DNA of 18,484 nt from BS150m-G50 sp964501185 [NCBI: uncultured Bacteroidia bacterium] (GTDB lineage: Bacteria; CAIWAD01; BS150m-G50). The position numbers and the translations under genes were made by a program. Shown one piece after another: positions 7,578 to 14,794 of this stretch (its first letter is position 1; every line of letters begins with the position of its first letter). The notes below the pieces were generated by a model. It had not been told where the DNA came from, did no database searches, and worked only from the letters and a program-made list of their open reading frames with translations. Where the stretch lies: positions 1 through 18,484 of the forward strand of contig CAZCRT010000046.1 of assembly GCA_964501185.1 (NCBI GenBank), given 5' to 3'.

Positions 7578-8279
7578 TTATCTCTGTGCCTCCTCAGGCA
7601 TCTTTCGTACAACAACCTGAATCTGTGCCAGTGCAGAACCGATGGTCTGGTCTACTGTAGCACCCAGATTCGCCATGAATATATTGAGTTCATCCAGTAC
7701 CGGCATAGAGCAGAGGTTCTTGCTGAGGAGCTGATGCAACAACTCACTGTGACGCAAGCGAATGATCCGCGAATTTTCAGATTCCTCCCCCATGCTCATG
7801 ATGTCGTAGTTGTAGTTATCATCCTGGATTTCGGCAGCGATCACCTCCGCGCCCGGTAATGATTCCGACATTTGAAGAAGATCGAATGAACAGGGAGACC
7901 AGCTGCTGCTGCGGTTAAGCCTGAAAGTAGCTTTGTGATCCGAATTAAATCTGCTTGGCCATTGACCCTGTTCATAGAGGTCTTCGTGGGGTACTACTGT
8001 TATCAGATACCCACCAGGCTTAACCAGTTGCCACCAATCCTGCAATACCTGTTCCGGGGCATGCATATGTTCCAGGCAATGACTGCTGTTCACCGTATCG
8101 AAGCTGTGCGGTTGAATATAGTCCAGAATGTTATTGGCATCACCCTGCTCCTGATCGAACGGCCGGGCATGGGGTACTACCACATCAAAACCGGAACCGA
8201 TATCCAGCACGGTTCCAGAAAAATAGGTTTTGTAGAAGCCGGGGCCTCTCAACAGCTTTGTTTTTGTGCTTTCGTACAT
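7578..8279 (-). CDS. class I SAM-dependent methyltransferase
   Basis: A 233-residue methyltransferase of the Rossmann type (Methyltransf_11/25-like). The SAM-binding motif I is VLDIGSGFD (24-32). Motif II/IV-like FDTVNSSHCLEHMHAPEQVL follows from residue 60, and the post-motif KPGGYLITVVPHEDLY (87-102) is typical of small-molecule or sugar methyltransferases with an N-terminal catalytic domain. The remaining 110 residues are less conserved and may hold the acceptor site. AGGGG about four bases before the ATG is a good ribosome-binding site. It lies directly downstream of a remnant of a second DUF4062 gene, so it may be a member of the same former cluster, but its target is unknown. Confidence 0.85.
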   Translation of the reverse strand: MYESTKTKLLRGPGFYKTYFSGTVLDIGSGFDVVVPHARPFDQEQGDANNILDYIQPHSFDTVNSSHCLEHMHAPEQVLQDWWQLVKPGGYLITVVPHEDLYEQGQWPSRFNSDHKATFRLNRSSSWSPCSFDLLQMSESLPGAEVIAAEIQDDNYNYDIMSMGEESENSRIIRLRHSELLHQLLSKNLCSMPVLDELNIFMANLGATVDQTIGSALAQIQVVVRKMPEEAQR

Positions 8280-8302
8280 GAATCCCCTGTAACTGGAAAC
8301 AA

Positions 8303-8411
8303 TTAAAACTTGAAGCCGGCATTCAGTTGATGTATTGAATCACGAAACTGTCTGCGTTCCGCTGAAAGATCACCGGGCGAAGCCATGAAGACAGCTATAT
8401 TCTCATCTCTT
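8303..8411 (-). pseudogene. 5' remnant of a second DUF4062 gene
   Basis: Between the DUF4062-TPR gene and the methyltransferase lies a copy of the 5' end of that same gene. A 25-base block is identical to the intact gene around its PGDL codons. Read from the ATG at 8386 it encodes MASPGDLSAERRQFRDSIHQ and then LNAGFKF-stop. Adding one A within codons 3-4 (the start ATG at 8406) restores the frame to RNIAVFMASPGDL. Compared with the intact N-terminus, 21 of 32 aligned residues match, with conservative changes (D/E, S/T, R/K), so this was a diverged paralogue, not a fresh duplication. It then ends in a stop, and no more DUF4062 sequence follows. Both the -1 frameshift and the early stop make it a pseudogene. 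Confidence 0.75.
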
Positions 8412-10190
8412 CTACCTGGTTTGGTTCAATCGCAATTCATGCAGCAGTCCGGTGATCACCTCAACATTCGGGGACTTGATCTCGCTGAAAAAACGCAGTG
8501 ATTCCTGGTACATCTCCTCAGCCAGTTCAAGATTACCCTGAGATTGATACAGGCTGCCGAGGTTACCGTAGTCACTGGCTATCCCCTCTTTACGCCCGAG
8601 CGCTTCATTGAGAGCCAGTGACTTCTGGAACATTTCCACTGCCTGTTCAAAATCACCACGTGTCTGATAGAGAATGCCGAGATTGCCATAGTCACTGGCC
8701 ATCCCCTCCTTACGGCCGAGTGCATTTTCAATCGCCAGCGACTTCTGGAACATCTCTTCGGCTCGCTCAAGATCGTCACGGGCCTGAAACAGGATACCCA
8801 GATTGCCATAAATGCTGGCCATCCCCTCTTTATGGCTGAGTTCTTCATAGATGGTAAATGATTGCCGGTACATCTCCTCCGCCTGTTCCAGATCACCACG
8901 TGTCTGATAGAGGATGCCGAGGTTGCCATAGGTCCTGGCCAGGCCTTTTTGATGACCGGATTCCTCATAGATGGCCAATGACTTCCGGTACATCTCTTCT
9001 GCCTGCTCCAGATCGGCCCGGATTTTATAAATATTGCCCAGGTTGACATAATCACTTGCCATACCCTTTTTGCGGTCGAGCTCCTCATTTATGGCCAGCG
9101 CCTTCAGGAACATCTCCTCAGCCTGATCAAAATCGCCCTGGATCTGATACAGGACGCCCAGGTTGGCATAGATTCTTGCCAGGCCCTTCTTGCCACCCAG
9201 CTCCTCAAGGAGAGCCAGGGATTTATAGTACATCTCTGCAGCCAGATCCAGCTCACCCCTGGTTTGATGCAGATTCCCCTGTGTACGGTAGGCAGTTGCC
9301 AGATCCTCAGTTTTTTTCTCAGGCCCGTTCAGATGCAGCCATTTGTGCAGCAGTGATGAGGCTGTATCCAGATCTCCTGTGCGTTCAAAGAATTCATAGG
9401 CAAGGCTCAAAATGCGAGTATCCATAGTCTCAGCCAGGAGTTCCGAAAACTTATGGCGGGCGAATTCGGTTTTTCCCTCCTTGGATAACCGGGCGGCATC
9501 TTCAGCGAGTTGCAGCTGCATCTCTTCAATTCTGTGAAGTGCTCTGGCAACGCTATCATTAGCTTTTTCTGCTTCTCTGGCATTTTCAGCTGCAACTTTT
9601 CTGGCCTCTTTCACTTCTGCCAGGGCGGTCAGTGGCAATATAATGGTCTGCTGCTGGTGGTCTGCACCGGGCAGCTCCCCTTTTACGAATGCGCGGAGAT
9701 GTTTATCGATCTCTTCTGTAAATGATTGCTCATCGTCAAAATGGCGATAAAGCAGCTGCCTGGTCTCCTCCAACTGCTTCCTGAACTCCATGACCTTCTT
9801 CAGCTGGGGACCGGGATCTGCTTCAGATGCTGCATCTACCCGCTTGAAAAAAACAAATATTTCAGGTTTACCATCTTTCTTCCAACGCTCGAGTGCACGG
9901 TGGAACTCCTCTTCCGTATAGGATGTATAAGGTTCTGCATCCGGAGCTTCCTGACCCCAACGCCTGTACATTGCCAGAATGAAAATATCACACCTGTCTA
10001 TTCCACTATTGATCACACCCTGATTACGCCGACCGGTAGTGGCTAAAGCGTCCTCCCAGCCAAAGGGCTCGAAGACAAAACCAGCATCCTTGCCGAATCC
10101 GATATTCAGTTGTTGAATTGTCTCACGAAATTTACCACGCTCCGACAGAAGGTCACCGGGCGAAGCCATGAAGACAGATATTTTTTTCAT
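8412..10190 (-). CDS. DUF4062-coiled-coil-TPR protein (TIR-like fold suspected)
   Basis: A 592-residue protein. The N-terminal part (about 1-180) matches the DUF4062 pattern: a first strand and helix with VFMASPGDLLSERGKFRETI, the FGWEDAL region (43-49), a strand CDIFILAMYRRWGQ (67-80), the signature YTEEEFHRALE (91-101), and IFVFFKR (111-117). DUF4062 is thought to have a Toll/interleukin-receptor-like fold, often fused to sensor or NTPase modules. Residues about 190-260 are Ala/Glu-rich helix with coiled-coil character. From about residue 297 come seven consecutive 40-residue tetratricopeptide repeats of the kinesin-light-chain type (NLGILYQTRGDLEQAEEMYR and variants). AGGTG five bases before the ATG at 10190 marks the start; the ORF is open to 10268. 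It is probably a cytoplasmic scaffold/sensor; any catalytic role is unproven. Confidence 0.8.
   Translation of the reverse strand: MKKISVFMASPGDLLSERGKFRETIQQLNIGFGKDAGFVFEPFGWEDALATTGRRNQGVINSGIDRCDIFILAMYRRWGQEAPDAEPYTSYTEEEFHRALERWKKDGKPEIFVFFKRVDAASEADPGPQLKKVMEFRKQLEETRQLLYRHFDDEQSFTEEIDKHLRAFVKGELPGADHQQQTIILPLTALAEVKEARKVAAENAREAEKANDSVARALHRIEEMQLQLAEDAARLSKEGKTEFARHKFSELLAETMDTRILSLAYEFFERTGDLDTASSLLHKWLHLNGPEKKTEDLATAYRTQGNLHQTRGELDLAAEMYYKSLALLEELGGKKGLARIYANLGVLYQIQGDFDQAEEMFLKALAINEELDRKKGMASDYVNLGNIYKIRADLEQAEEMYRKSLAIYEESGHQKGLARTYGNLGILYQTRGDLEQAEEMYRQSFTIYEELSHKEGMASIYGNLGILFQARDDLERAEEMFQKSLAIENALGRKEGMASDYGNLGILYQTRGDFEQAVEMFQKSLALNEALGRKEGIASDYGNLGSLYQSQGNLELAEEMYQESLRFFSEIKSPNVEVITGLLHELRLNQTR
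8511..9350 (-). repeat. seven 120-bp tandem repeats coding TPR units
   Basis: The phase marker catctc/catttc on the plus strand recurs at 8511, 8631, 8751, 8871, 8991, 9111 and 9231, exactly 120 bases apart. Each unit codes one 40-residue TPR. Units 2 and 4 share a 19-base identical stretch, caccacgtgtctgatagag, though not adjacent, suggesting unequal exchange or gene conversion. The last unit (9231-9350) is the most diverged. Confidence 0.9.
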
Positions 10191-10195
10191 CCTGA

Positions 10196-10200
10196 CACCT
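10196..10200 (-). promoter_or_regulatory. Shine-Dalgarno deciding the DUF4062-TPR start
   Basis: AGGTG on the minus strand, five bases before the ATG at 10190. The remnant paralogue (8303-8411) aligns from the same start, which argues against the longer in-frame start at 10268. Confidence 0.7.
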
Positions 10201-10299
10201 GGATTGTTAAACTCAGAAACCAGATTTCCCATTACAGTGTTGGAGAGTAGTACTCCTGAAAGATACATGCTTTGTTGATAAATTGCATGAATGCTGACA

Positions 10300-10845
10300 T
10301 CAGCTAGCGCGCTCCAATATTTCCTGAACTACCCCGGACTTCGCATCTGCATAGTTCTGCAGATACTTCCAGGTTCGAGAGGCCAACTTCTGTTTGGCGT
10401 TTTCGTACACCATGCGGTCCTCCGGATGGCTGCGTAACCAGTCACGAAACAGGAGCATTCGCTCTATCTCTTCACATCCGATGGTAAACACATGCAGATT
10501 TCCAGAGATACTCGCAGGATTCAGCATTCGGTGCTTGTACCAGTCCGGTTCCCGTATCCGCAATTTATAACCTGCAGCCTCAAGTGCCGGGATATAGGTG
10601 GCTTCGTCAGCCGAGTCTGCAACTGCCATTACCATATCTATGATTGGTTTTGCAGCGAGATCCGGGACCGATGTTGAGCCGACATGCTCCAGTAGCAGCA
10701 CACTGCTCCCCAGGGCATCCCGAACCCGTTCGGCTTCAGAAGCATACATAGACTTCCACCCGGGATTATAAGGTGACAGGTGGATCACTCCATTAAGCGG
10801 GTGAAGTTCACCGACAGTAATCTCGTTCAATTGTTGATCTGTCAT
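10300..10845 (-). CDS. GrpB family (UPF0157) protein
   Basis: A 181-residue protein matching the GrpB/UPF0157 family, which has a nucleotidyltransferase-like fold. The signature is at residues 53-71: EHVGSTSVPDLAAKPIIDM, in which Gly56-Ser57 and Asp70 fit the GS...D motif that holds a metal-nucleotide in this fold. The C-terminal half carries the conserved HRMLNPAS and NLHVF blocks. Family members are poorly characterised and may transfer a nucleotide to another molecule, perhaps as a CoaE-linked or toxin-like activity; this is unproven. The ribosome-binding site is weak (a GAG five bases before the ATG). It lies 92 bases downstream of the GNAT gene. Confidence 0.88.
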   Translation of the reverse strand: MTDQQLNEITVGELHPLNGVIHLSPYNPGWKSMYASEAERVRDALGSSVLLLEHVGSTSVPDLAAKPIIDMVMAVADSADEATYIPALEAAGYKLRIREPDWYKHRMLNPASISGNLHVFTIGCEEIERMLLFRDWLRSHPEDRMVYENAKQKLASRTWKYLQNYADAKSGVVQEILERAS

Positions 10846-10937
10846 CGAACTCGTTGTTTAAATGCTTCCCTGTCAGACATGACAACTACCTGCTCTGTTA
10901 AAGCGCTGTGGGTTGTGTCCAGATTATTCAATCAGTG

Positions 10938-11435
10938 TTACTTAACCGGTTTTGAGAAGTCGATCCTCATCACACGATCGTATTCGTTCAGGATACTACC
11001 CGTATACTCGAATCCCAACCTGCGATAGAAGTTTCCCGCATCACCATCACCCTCAAGGTGGCTCGTCAGCAGTCCCTTAGCAGCGGGGAACGCCTTGATA
11101 CGCTCTATCAACAGCTTTACAGCCCGGGACCCATAACCTTTCCCCTGATGTTCAGCGTCTATCATCAGTCGCCATAGAAAGTACTCACCCCTGTCTGGAG
11201 CCTCCGAGGTCATGAGAAACCCCACAGGACTATCACCAGCAAAGATGGCTCTCATCCATACTGGATCATCATCTGGCGGATAATGGGCTTCAGCAATTGA
11301 ATATGCATTCGAACGTGGATAGACATCTTTCTGCTCCCCGGCAATGCTGAGTGCCAGAACTGCCTTCAGGTTTTCACTTGTGATCTCACGCAGAGTGACC
11401 CGGTCTGTGTCGTTCCCTGCTCGTTTGTTTATCAT
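10938..11435 (-). CDS. GNAT acetyltransferase (BltD/PaiA-like)
   Basis: A 165-residue GCN5-related N-acetyltransferase. The acetyl-CoA pyrophosphate-binding motif A is HQGKGYGSRAV (96-106), preceded by the YFLWRLMID strand. The N-terminal pattern VTLREITSENLKAVLALSIAGEQ resembles BltD/PaiA-type polyamine acetyltransferases, which inactivate spermidine or related amines; the substrate here is not certain. The closing NFYRRLGFEYTG motif is the usual GNAT C-terminal tyrosine/aromatic region. The start is close to the LOG gene: GGGAG directly follows that gene's stop codon and lies four bases before this ATG, so the two genes are probably translationally coupled, and may share a stress or modification role. 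Confidence 0.88.
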   Translation of the reverse strand: MINKRAGNDTDRVTLREITSENLKAVLALSIAGEQKDVYPRSNAYSIAEAHYPPDDDPVWMRAIFAGDSPVGFLMTSEAPDRGEYFLWRLMIDAEHQGKGYGSRAVKLLIERIKAFPAAKGLLTSHLEGDGDAGNFYRRLGFEYTGSILNEYDRVMRIDFSKPVK

Positions 11436-11444
11436 CTGGCTCCC

Positions 11445-12062
11445 TTATCGTAGGTGTAAGGGTGGTGGTTCCTGTGATGTTGCGAATTTCCGCGCGTCCT
11501 TCGTCCATTCCGGCGCCGTTTCAATTGCCGGCAACACCTCTTCGGGTGAAGTTACAACCTGCCACATGTCGTGGTGGCGCTCGTCCATAAAGCCTTCGTC
11601 AATGGCATCACTCAACAGCTGGATGAGTGGATTGAAAAAGTCTCGCGTATTCACCAGAACGATCGGGTTAAAATAGAGTCCCAACCTTTTCAAAGTGATT
11701 GCCTCAAGGAGTTCTTCAAATGTGCCACAACCACCCGGCAGGGCAACAACAGCGTGACTTTCAGCTAACATCAGGTGCTTACGAACCCTCATGTCTTCTA
11801 CAAGCCTGAGCTCAGATAATCCGTTGTGCCCCCATTCCAGATCCTGCATGAATTTCGGCAGAACACCGATTATCCTCCCACCGGCAGAAATCGCGCCGTC
11901 TGCCAACGCGCCCATCGAGCCAGCACCTCCGCCACCGTAGATGATCGTGAAGCTTTTCCCGGCGAGCAACAGTCCAAGTTTATGCGCGGCGATGTGATAG
12001 TCCTCATGGCAGACGCTACTGGAAGCGCAGTATACACAGATTGTTTTTGTCGTATCGCTCAT
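11445..12062 (-). CDS. LOG-family (TIGR00730) nucleosidase-type protein
   Basis: A 205-residue Rossmann-type protein of the LOG family. The nucleotide-binding motif GGGGAGSMGALADGA (43-57) and the conserved PGGCGTFEELLE (109-120) are present, the latter with Glu116/117 as the catalytic region of LOG (lysine decarboxylase-like) proteins. MRVRKHLM (91-98), with Arg94 and Lys95, fits the family's phosphate-binding element. Characterised members cleave nucleoside 5'-monophosphates, releasing a base and ribose 5-phosphate (cytokinin activation in plants and some bacteria); bacterial homologues also act on AMP or related nucleotides. AGGGAG upstream supports the ATG. The gene follows the acetolactate decarboxylase-like gene by 26 bases and is 9 bases before the GNAT gene. 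Confidence 0.9.
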   Translation of the reverse strand: MSDTTKTICVYCASSSVCHEDYHIAAHKLGLLLAGKSFTIIYGGGGAGSMGALADGAISAGGRIIGVLPKFMQDLEWGHNGLSELRLVEDMRVRKHLMLAESHAVVALPGGCGTFEELLEAITLKRLGLYFNPIVLVNTRDFFNPLIQLLSDAIDEGFMDERHHDMWQVVTSPEEVLPAIETAPEWTKDARKFATSQEPPPLHLR

Positions 12063-12088
12063 ATCTGGTTACTCTCCCTGATTACTAC

Positions 12089-12853
12089 TCAACGGCCGGT
12101 GTTCGGAACAGGGAACATGACAGTAATCCCGGCAGGGATGTTGACATGATCTACGTGTCCGGTGGCAGGCGGTTCCTCGAGCAGACAGTGGATGTGGGTT
12201 CTGGAGCCCATGTGTGTGAAAACACCCTGGTCCCCGGCGGAATAGAAACCGACAAGTGTGGCGGGTGTTCTATCCAGGCTTACCCGGGTCGAGGCTGCAA
12301 GATGATCCTGATGTGAGGTGCCACCCGCAACCAACCGGCTGCCGTCGATCACGTGCCACTGCAGATTCTCGAAGTCCCCCAGCAGAAGGAATGGGAAACG
12401 CTGGTCCAGATTCATCCCTGCTGAAGCAGCGAGTTCAGCAATCGCTTGATCGAGCTCCTCGAAGCTGATCGAATTCTCGATGGTTATGCTGTGCCACACC
12501 GGTACTTCTGCCGTAACGAGCAGTGCCGCCCCGGCGGTGGATCGGCAGCTCGTCTCGGTACGGGTGCTATCTGCGCTTTCAGGATAGGATAGATAGGTCT
12601 TTCCACCGATAATCGTGATCTCTCCTGAAAGGCCGGTGAGAGCACCCACTGCATACAGGTCCGGGTTGGGAAGCATTGAATCCAGGGTTACCATCGTTCC
12701 TGTCTGCCCTTCGTGGAACATAGCCCGGAGTGCACCGTAAACCTGTACTTCGCCGTTCCAGGCAGGCTCGTTTCCAGATATGGATTCGTTACCGCCGGTG
12801 GTATACTCTGACAACAGCAGGCAGGCCAGGATGGCGATCAATATTCTTTGCAT
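12089..12853 (-). CDS. exported acetolactate decarboxylase-like protein
   Basis: A 254-residue protein of the alpha-acetolactate decarboxylase family, which converts acetolactate to acetoin with a zinc centre. His220, His222 and His233 reproduce the canonical HxH-x10-H zinc spacing (THIHC, TGHVDHV). GEITIIGGKTYLS (77-89) fits the conserved substrate-side strand with Glu78. Typical ALDC proteins are cytosolic, but this one begins with an apparent Sec signal peptide (MQRILIAILACLLLSEYTTG), so it is probably exported. The arginine motif known from the Bacillus enzyme is not obvious, and the C-terminus lacks the usual glutamate, so activity may differ. GAGGGAG before the ATG supports the start. 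No acetolactate synthase lies nearby. Family is likely; function is less sure. Confidence 0.78.
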   Translation of the reverse strand: MQRILIAILACLLLSEYTTGGNESISGNEPAWNGEVQVYGALRAMFHEGQTGTMVTLDSMLPNPDLYAVGALTGLSGEITIIGGKTYLSYPESADSTRTETSCRSTAGAALLVTAEVPVWHSITIENSISFEELDQAIAELAASAGMNLDQRFPFLLLGDFENLQWHVIDGSRLVAGGTSHQDHLAASTRVSLDRTPATLVGFYSAGDQGVFTHMGSRTHIHCLLEEPPATGHVDHVNIPAGITVMFPVPNTGR

Positions 12854-12909
12854 GAAACTCCCTCATGTTTTGCAGATATACTACGGCGTTTTAACTCGGT
12901 ATCAACAGC

Positions 12910-13599
12910 TCAATCCTTTGCGCTGCCGATGAAGCGGTAGATCGCTGCACCAAGCAAACCACCGACAATCGGTGCTACCCAGAAGAGCCAGAGTTGTGCA
13001 GTGGCCCAATCACCTACAAAAATTGCGACAGCTGTACTGCGGGCAGGATTCACAGAGGTATTGGTCACAGGTATGCTGATCAGGTGAATCAGCGTGAGAC
13101 AGAGACCGATAGCGATAGGTGCCAGGCCCTTAGGTGCGCGATCGTCCGTTGCTCCCAGAATGACCAGGATAAACATCATGGTCATTACAACCTCTGTGAT
13201 CAGAGCTGCCAGCATGGAATACCCGCCTGGTGAATGGGCTCCGTAGCCATTTGAGGCAAAGCCGGAGGACAGATCAAACCCGGCCTGCCCACTGGCGATA
13301 AGATAGAGGATACCGCCTGCAGCTATACCGCCCAGTACCTGTGCGAGAATATACGGCAGGAGTTGATTGGCGGGGAAACGGCCACCAGCCCAGAGGCCGA
13401 ATGACACCGCTGGATTAAGGTGGCAACCGGATATATGCCCGATCGCGAAAGCCATTGTGAGTACTGTTAACCCGAAAGCCAGTGCAACCCCCACAAAACC
13501 GATACCCAGTCCCGGGAAGGCGGCGGCCAGTACTGCACTGCCACATCCCCCAAGGACCAACCAGAATGTCCCGATGAATTCAGCACCATACTTCTGCAT
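12910..13599 (-). CDS. aqpZ: aquaporin Z (water channel)
   Basis: A 229-residue inner-membrane water channel of the MIP family. Two NPA motifs, HLNPAV (60-65) and SVNPARS (182-188), and six hydrophobic segments are present. The selectivity-filter residues Phe42, His172, Thr181 and Arg187 form the FHTR set of water-selective AqpZ rather than the glycerol-type filter. It lets water cross the membrane in response to osmotic changes. The ORF is open to 13644, but AAAGGAGA (13605-13612) lies five bases before the ATG at 13599, giving a length close to E. coli AqpZ (231). It lies 82 bases downstream of the MDR gene, with no clear promoter or terminator seen. Confidence 0.95.
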   Translation of the reverse strand: MQKYGAEFIGTFWLVLGGCGSAVLAAAFPGLGIGFVGVALAFGLTVLTMAFAIGHISGCHLNPAVSFGLWAGGRFPANQLLPYILAQVLGGIAAGGILYLIASGQAGFDLSSGFASNGYGAHSPGGYSMLAALITEVVMTMMFILVILGATDDRAPKGLAPIAIGLCLTLIHLISIPVTNTSVNPARSTAVAIFVGDWATAQLWLFWVAPIVGGLLGAAIYRFIGSAKD

Positions 13600-13604
13600 T
13601 AGAT

Positions 13605-13612
13605 TCTCCTTT
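13605..13612 (-). promoter_or_regulatory. Shine-Dalgarno deciding the aqpZ start
   Basis: AAAGGAGA on the minus strand, five bases upstream of the ATG at 13599; the product length then matches AqpZ. It rules against the longer in-frame start at 13644. Confidence 0.85.
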
Positions 13613-13681
13613 AAGTCGTTGATGTTTATCTTAACGCCTGACATTGCTCAATCCCGGCCGCTTGGGATCGGGATGCCCCTT

Positions 13682-14665
13682 TCAGGTTTGACTGCCATGC
13701 GCCACTGTTATAACGATTTTGCCACTGGCATGTTCCTCTTCAAGATACCGTATAGCTTCAGCAACCTCACTTAAAGGGTAACTTCGATCGATGACCGGCA
13801 CCACTTTCTCAGCCTCTACAAGCTCTCTTAAGAAATCCAGATCAGCTTTGTTCGGCTTCGCAATACCCATGGTACCCATTTTCCTGCTCCCGGTCATAGA
13901 AATCCACGGGCCCAGAAGCATGGCCTGGAAAAATTGCGGCATGGTACCACCTGCAACGATATATGTCCCCCGGGGATTCAATGCGCGCCTGTAATCTGAA
14001 ATCGGATGATATCCGTTAACAGCAAGAATCAGATCATAACGCTGATCATTTCTGGTGAGATCTTCCTGAGTGTAATCAATGACCCGGTCCGCACCAATCT
14101 GGCGGACCATCTCCAGGTTCTTAGTGCTGCACACGCCTGTTACGTCTGCCCCGAACGATTTTGCAATCTGTACGGCAAAAGTACCCACTCCACCGGACGC
14201 ACCATTAATCAATACACTCTGCCCCGATTGAATCTGCCCTTTATCACGTAGGCCCTGCAGGGCGGTTATGGCTGCTACAGGTACAGCTGCTGCATCCTCG
14301 AAGGTCATACCGCCAGGTTTTAACGCCAGTGCATTTTCATCAGCACAGGCATACTCGGCAAAGCCGCCCATACCGCATGCTCCGAAAACCTCATCCCCTG
14401 TCTGGAACTGTTTTACTTTGCTGCCGACCGCTTCAACCTGCCCCGCTATGTCAAATCCGAGTATCTGGCTTTTCGGTTTGAAAAATCCCCCGCCCATCAG
14501 GCGAATAAACCAGGGATCAGCTCTCAGGGTATGCCAGTCAGCTGCATTTACAGATGATGCATGAACTGAAACCAGCACTTCATTTTCCCCGGGAACAGGT
14601 TGTTCTACCTCTGTTAATCTGAGAACATCCGGTGGTCCGTACTTCGTGAATACAACTGCCTCCAT
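13682..14665 (-). CDS. MDR-family NAD(P)-dependent oxidoreductase (quinone-type)
   Basis: A 327-residue medium-chain dehydrogenase/reductase. The N-terminal GroES-like domain begins MEAVVFTKYGPPDVLRL and has the GFDIAGQVEAVG motif (70-81). The nucleotide-binding Rossmann fold carries INGASGGVGTFAVQIAK (153-169), with GxGGxGxxxxxxA typical of NADPH-preferring quinone oxidoreductases. The zinc-binding Cys/His set of classical alcohol dehydrogenases is missing, and VNAADWHTLRADPWF resembles the zinc-free subfamily. It likely reduces quinones or alpha,beta-unsaturated carbonyls. GGAGGA directly upstream of the ATG is a strong Shine-Dalgarno. A TTGACA-like hexamer lies in the upstream gap but has no matching -10. 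Confidence 0.9.
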   Translation of the reverse strand: MEAVVFTKYGPPDVLRLTEVEQPVPGENEVLVSVHASSVNAADWHTLRADPWFIRLMGGGFFKPKSQILGFDIAGQVEAVGSKVKQFQTGDEVFGACGMGGFAEYACADENALALKPGGMTFEDAAAVPVAAITALQGLRDKGQIQSGQSVLINGASGGVGTFAVQIAKSFGADVTGVCSTKNLEMVRQIGADRVIDYTQEDLTRNDQRYDLILAVNGYHPISDYRRALNPRGTYIVAGGTMPQFFQAMLLGPWISMTGSRKMGTMGIAKPNKADLDFLRELVEAEKVVPVIDRSYPLSEVAEAIRYLEEEHASGKIVITVAHGSQT

Positions 14666-14794
14666 GAGGATTCCTCCATAAGTAATTCGCGTTGGTTTCT
14701 ATTCATCATGACCCGGGTTGTTTGAACACAGGGAATTGTCAACCTCTTCCTCACTGCAGGCTGCAATGAGTTCATTTAAGGCCTCTTTATCTGT

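Noticed and set aside
8579-9088. A 169-residue minus-strand ORF in another frame of the TPR repeats
   Set aside because: The open frame is a by-product of the 120-bp periodicity. The translated repeats in the main frame match TPRs; this frame does not.
8511-9350. CRISPR array
   Set aside because: The repeats are directly adjacent, 120 bases long, diverged and fully coding, with no spacers.
14739-14745. TTGACA -35 element upstream of the MDR gene
   Set aside because: No -10 box at a suitable distance was found on the minus strand, so this is not supported as a promoter.
10191-14794. Integron-like cassette array of small genes (GrpB, GNAT, LOG, aquaporin, kinase)
   Set aside because: The gaps were scanned for paired attC core sites (RYYYAAC/GTTRRRY) and no convincing pair was found. 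Several genes are also spaced too tightly, and no integrase is in view.
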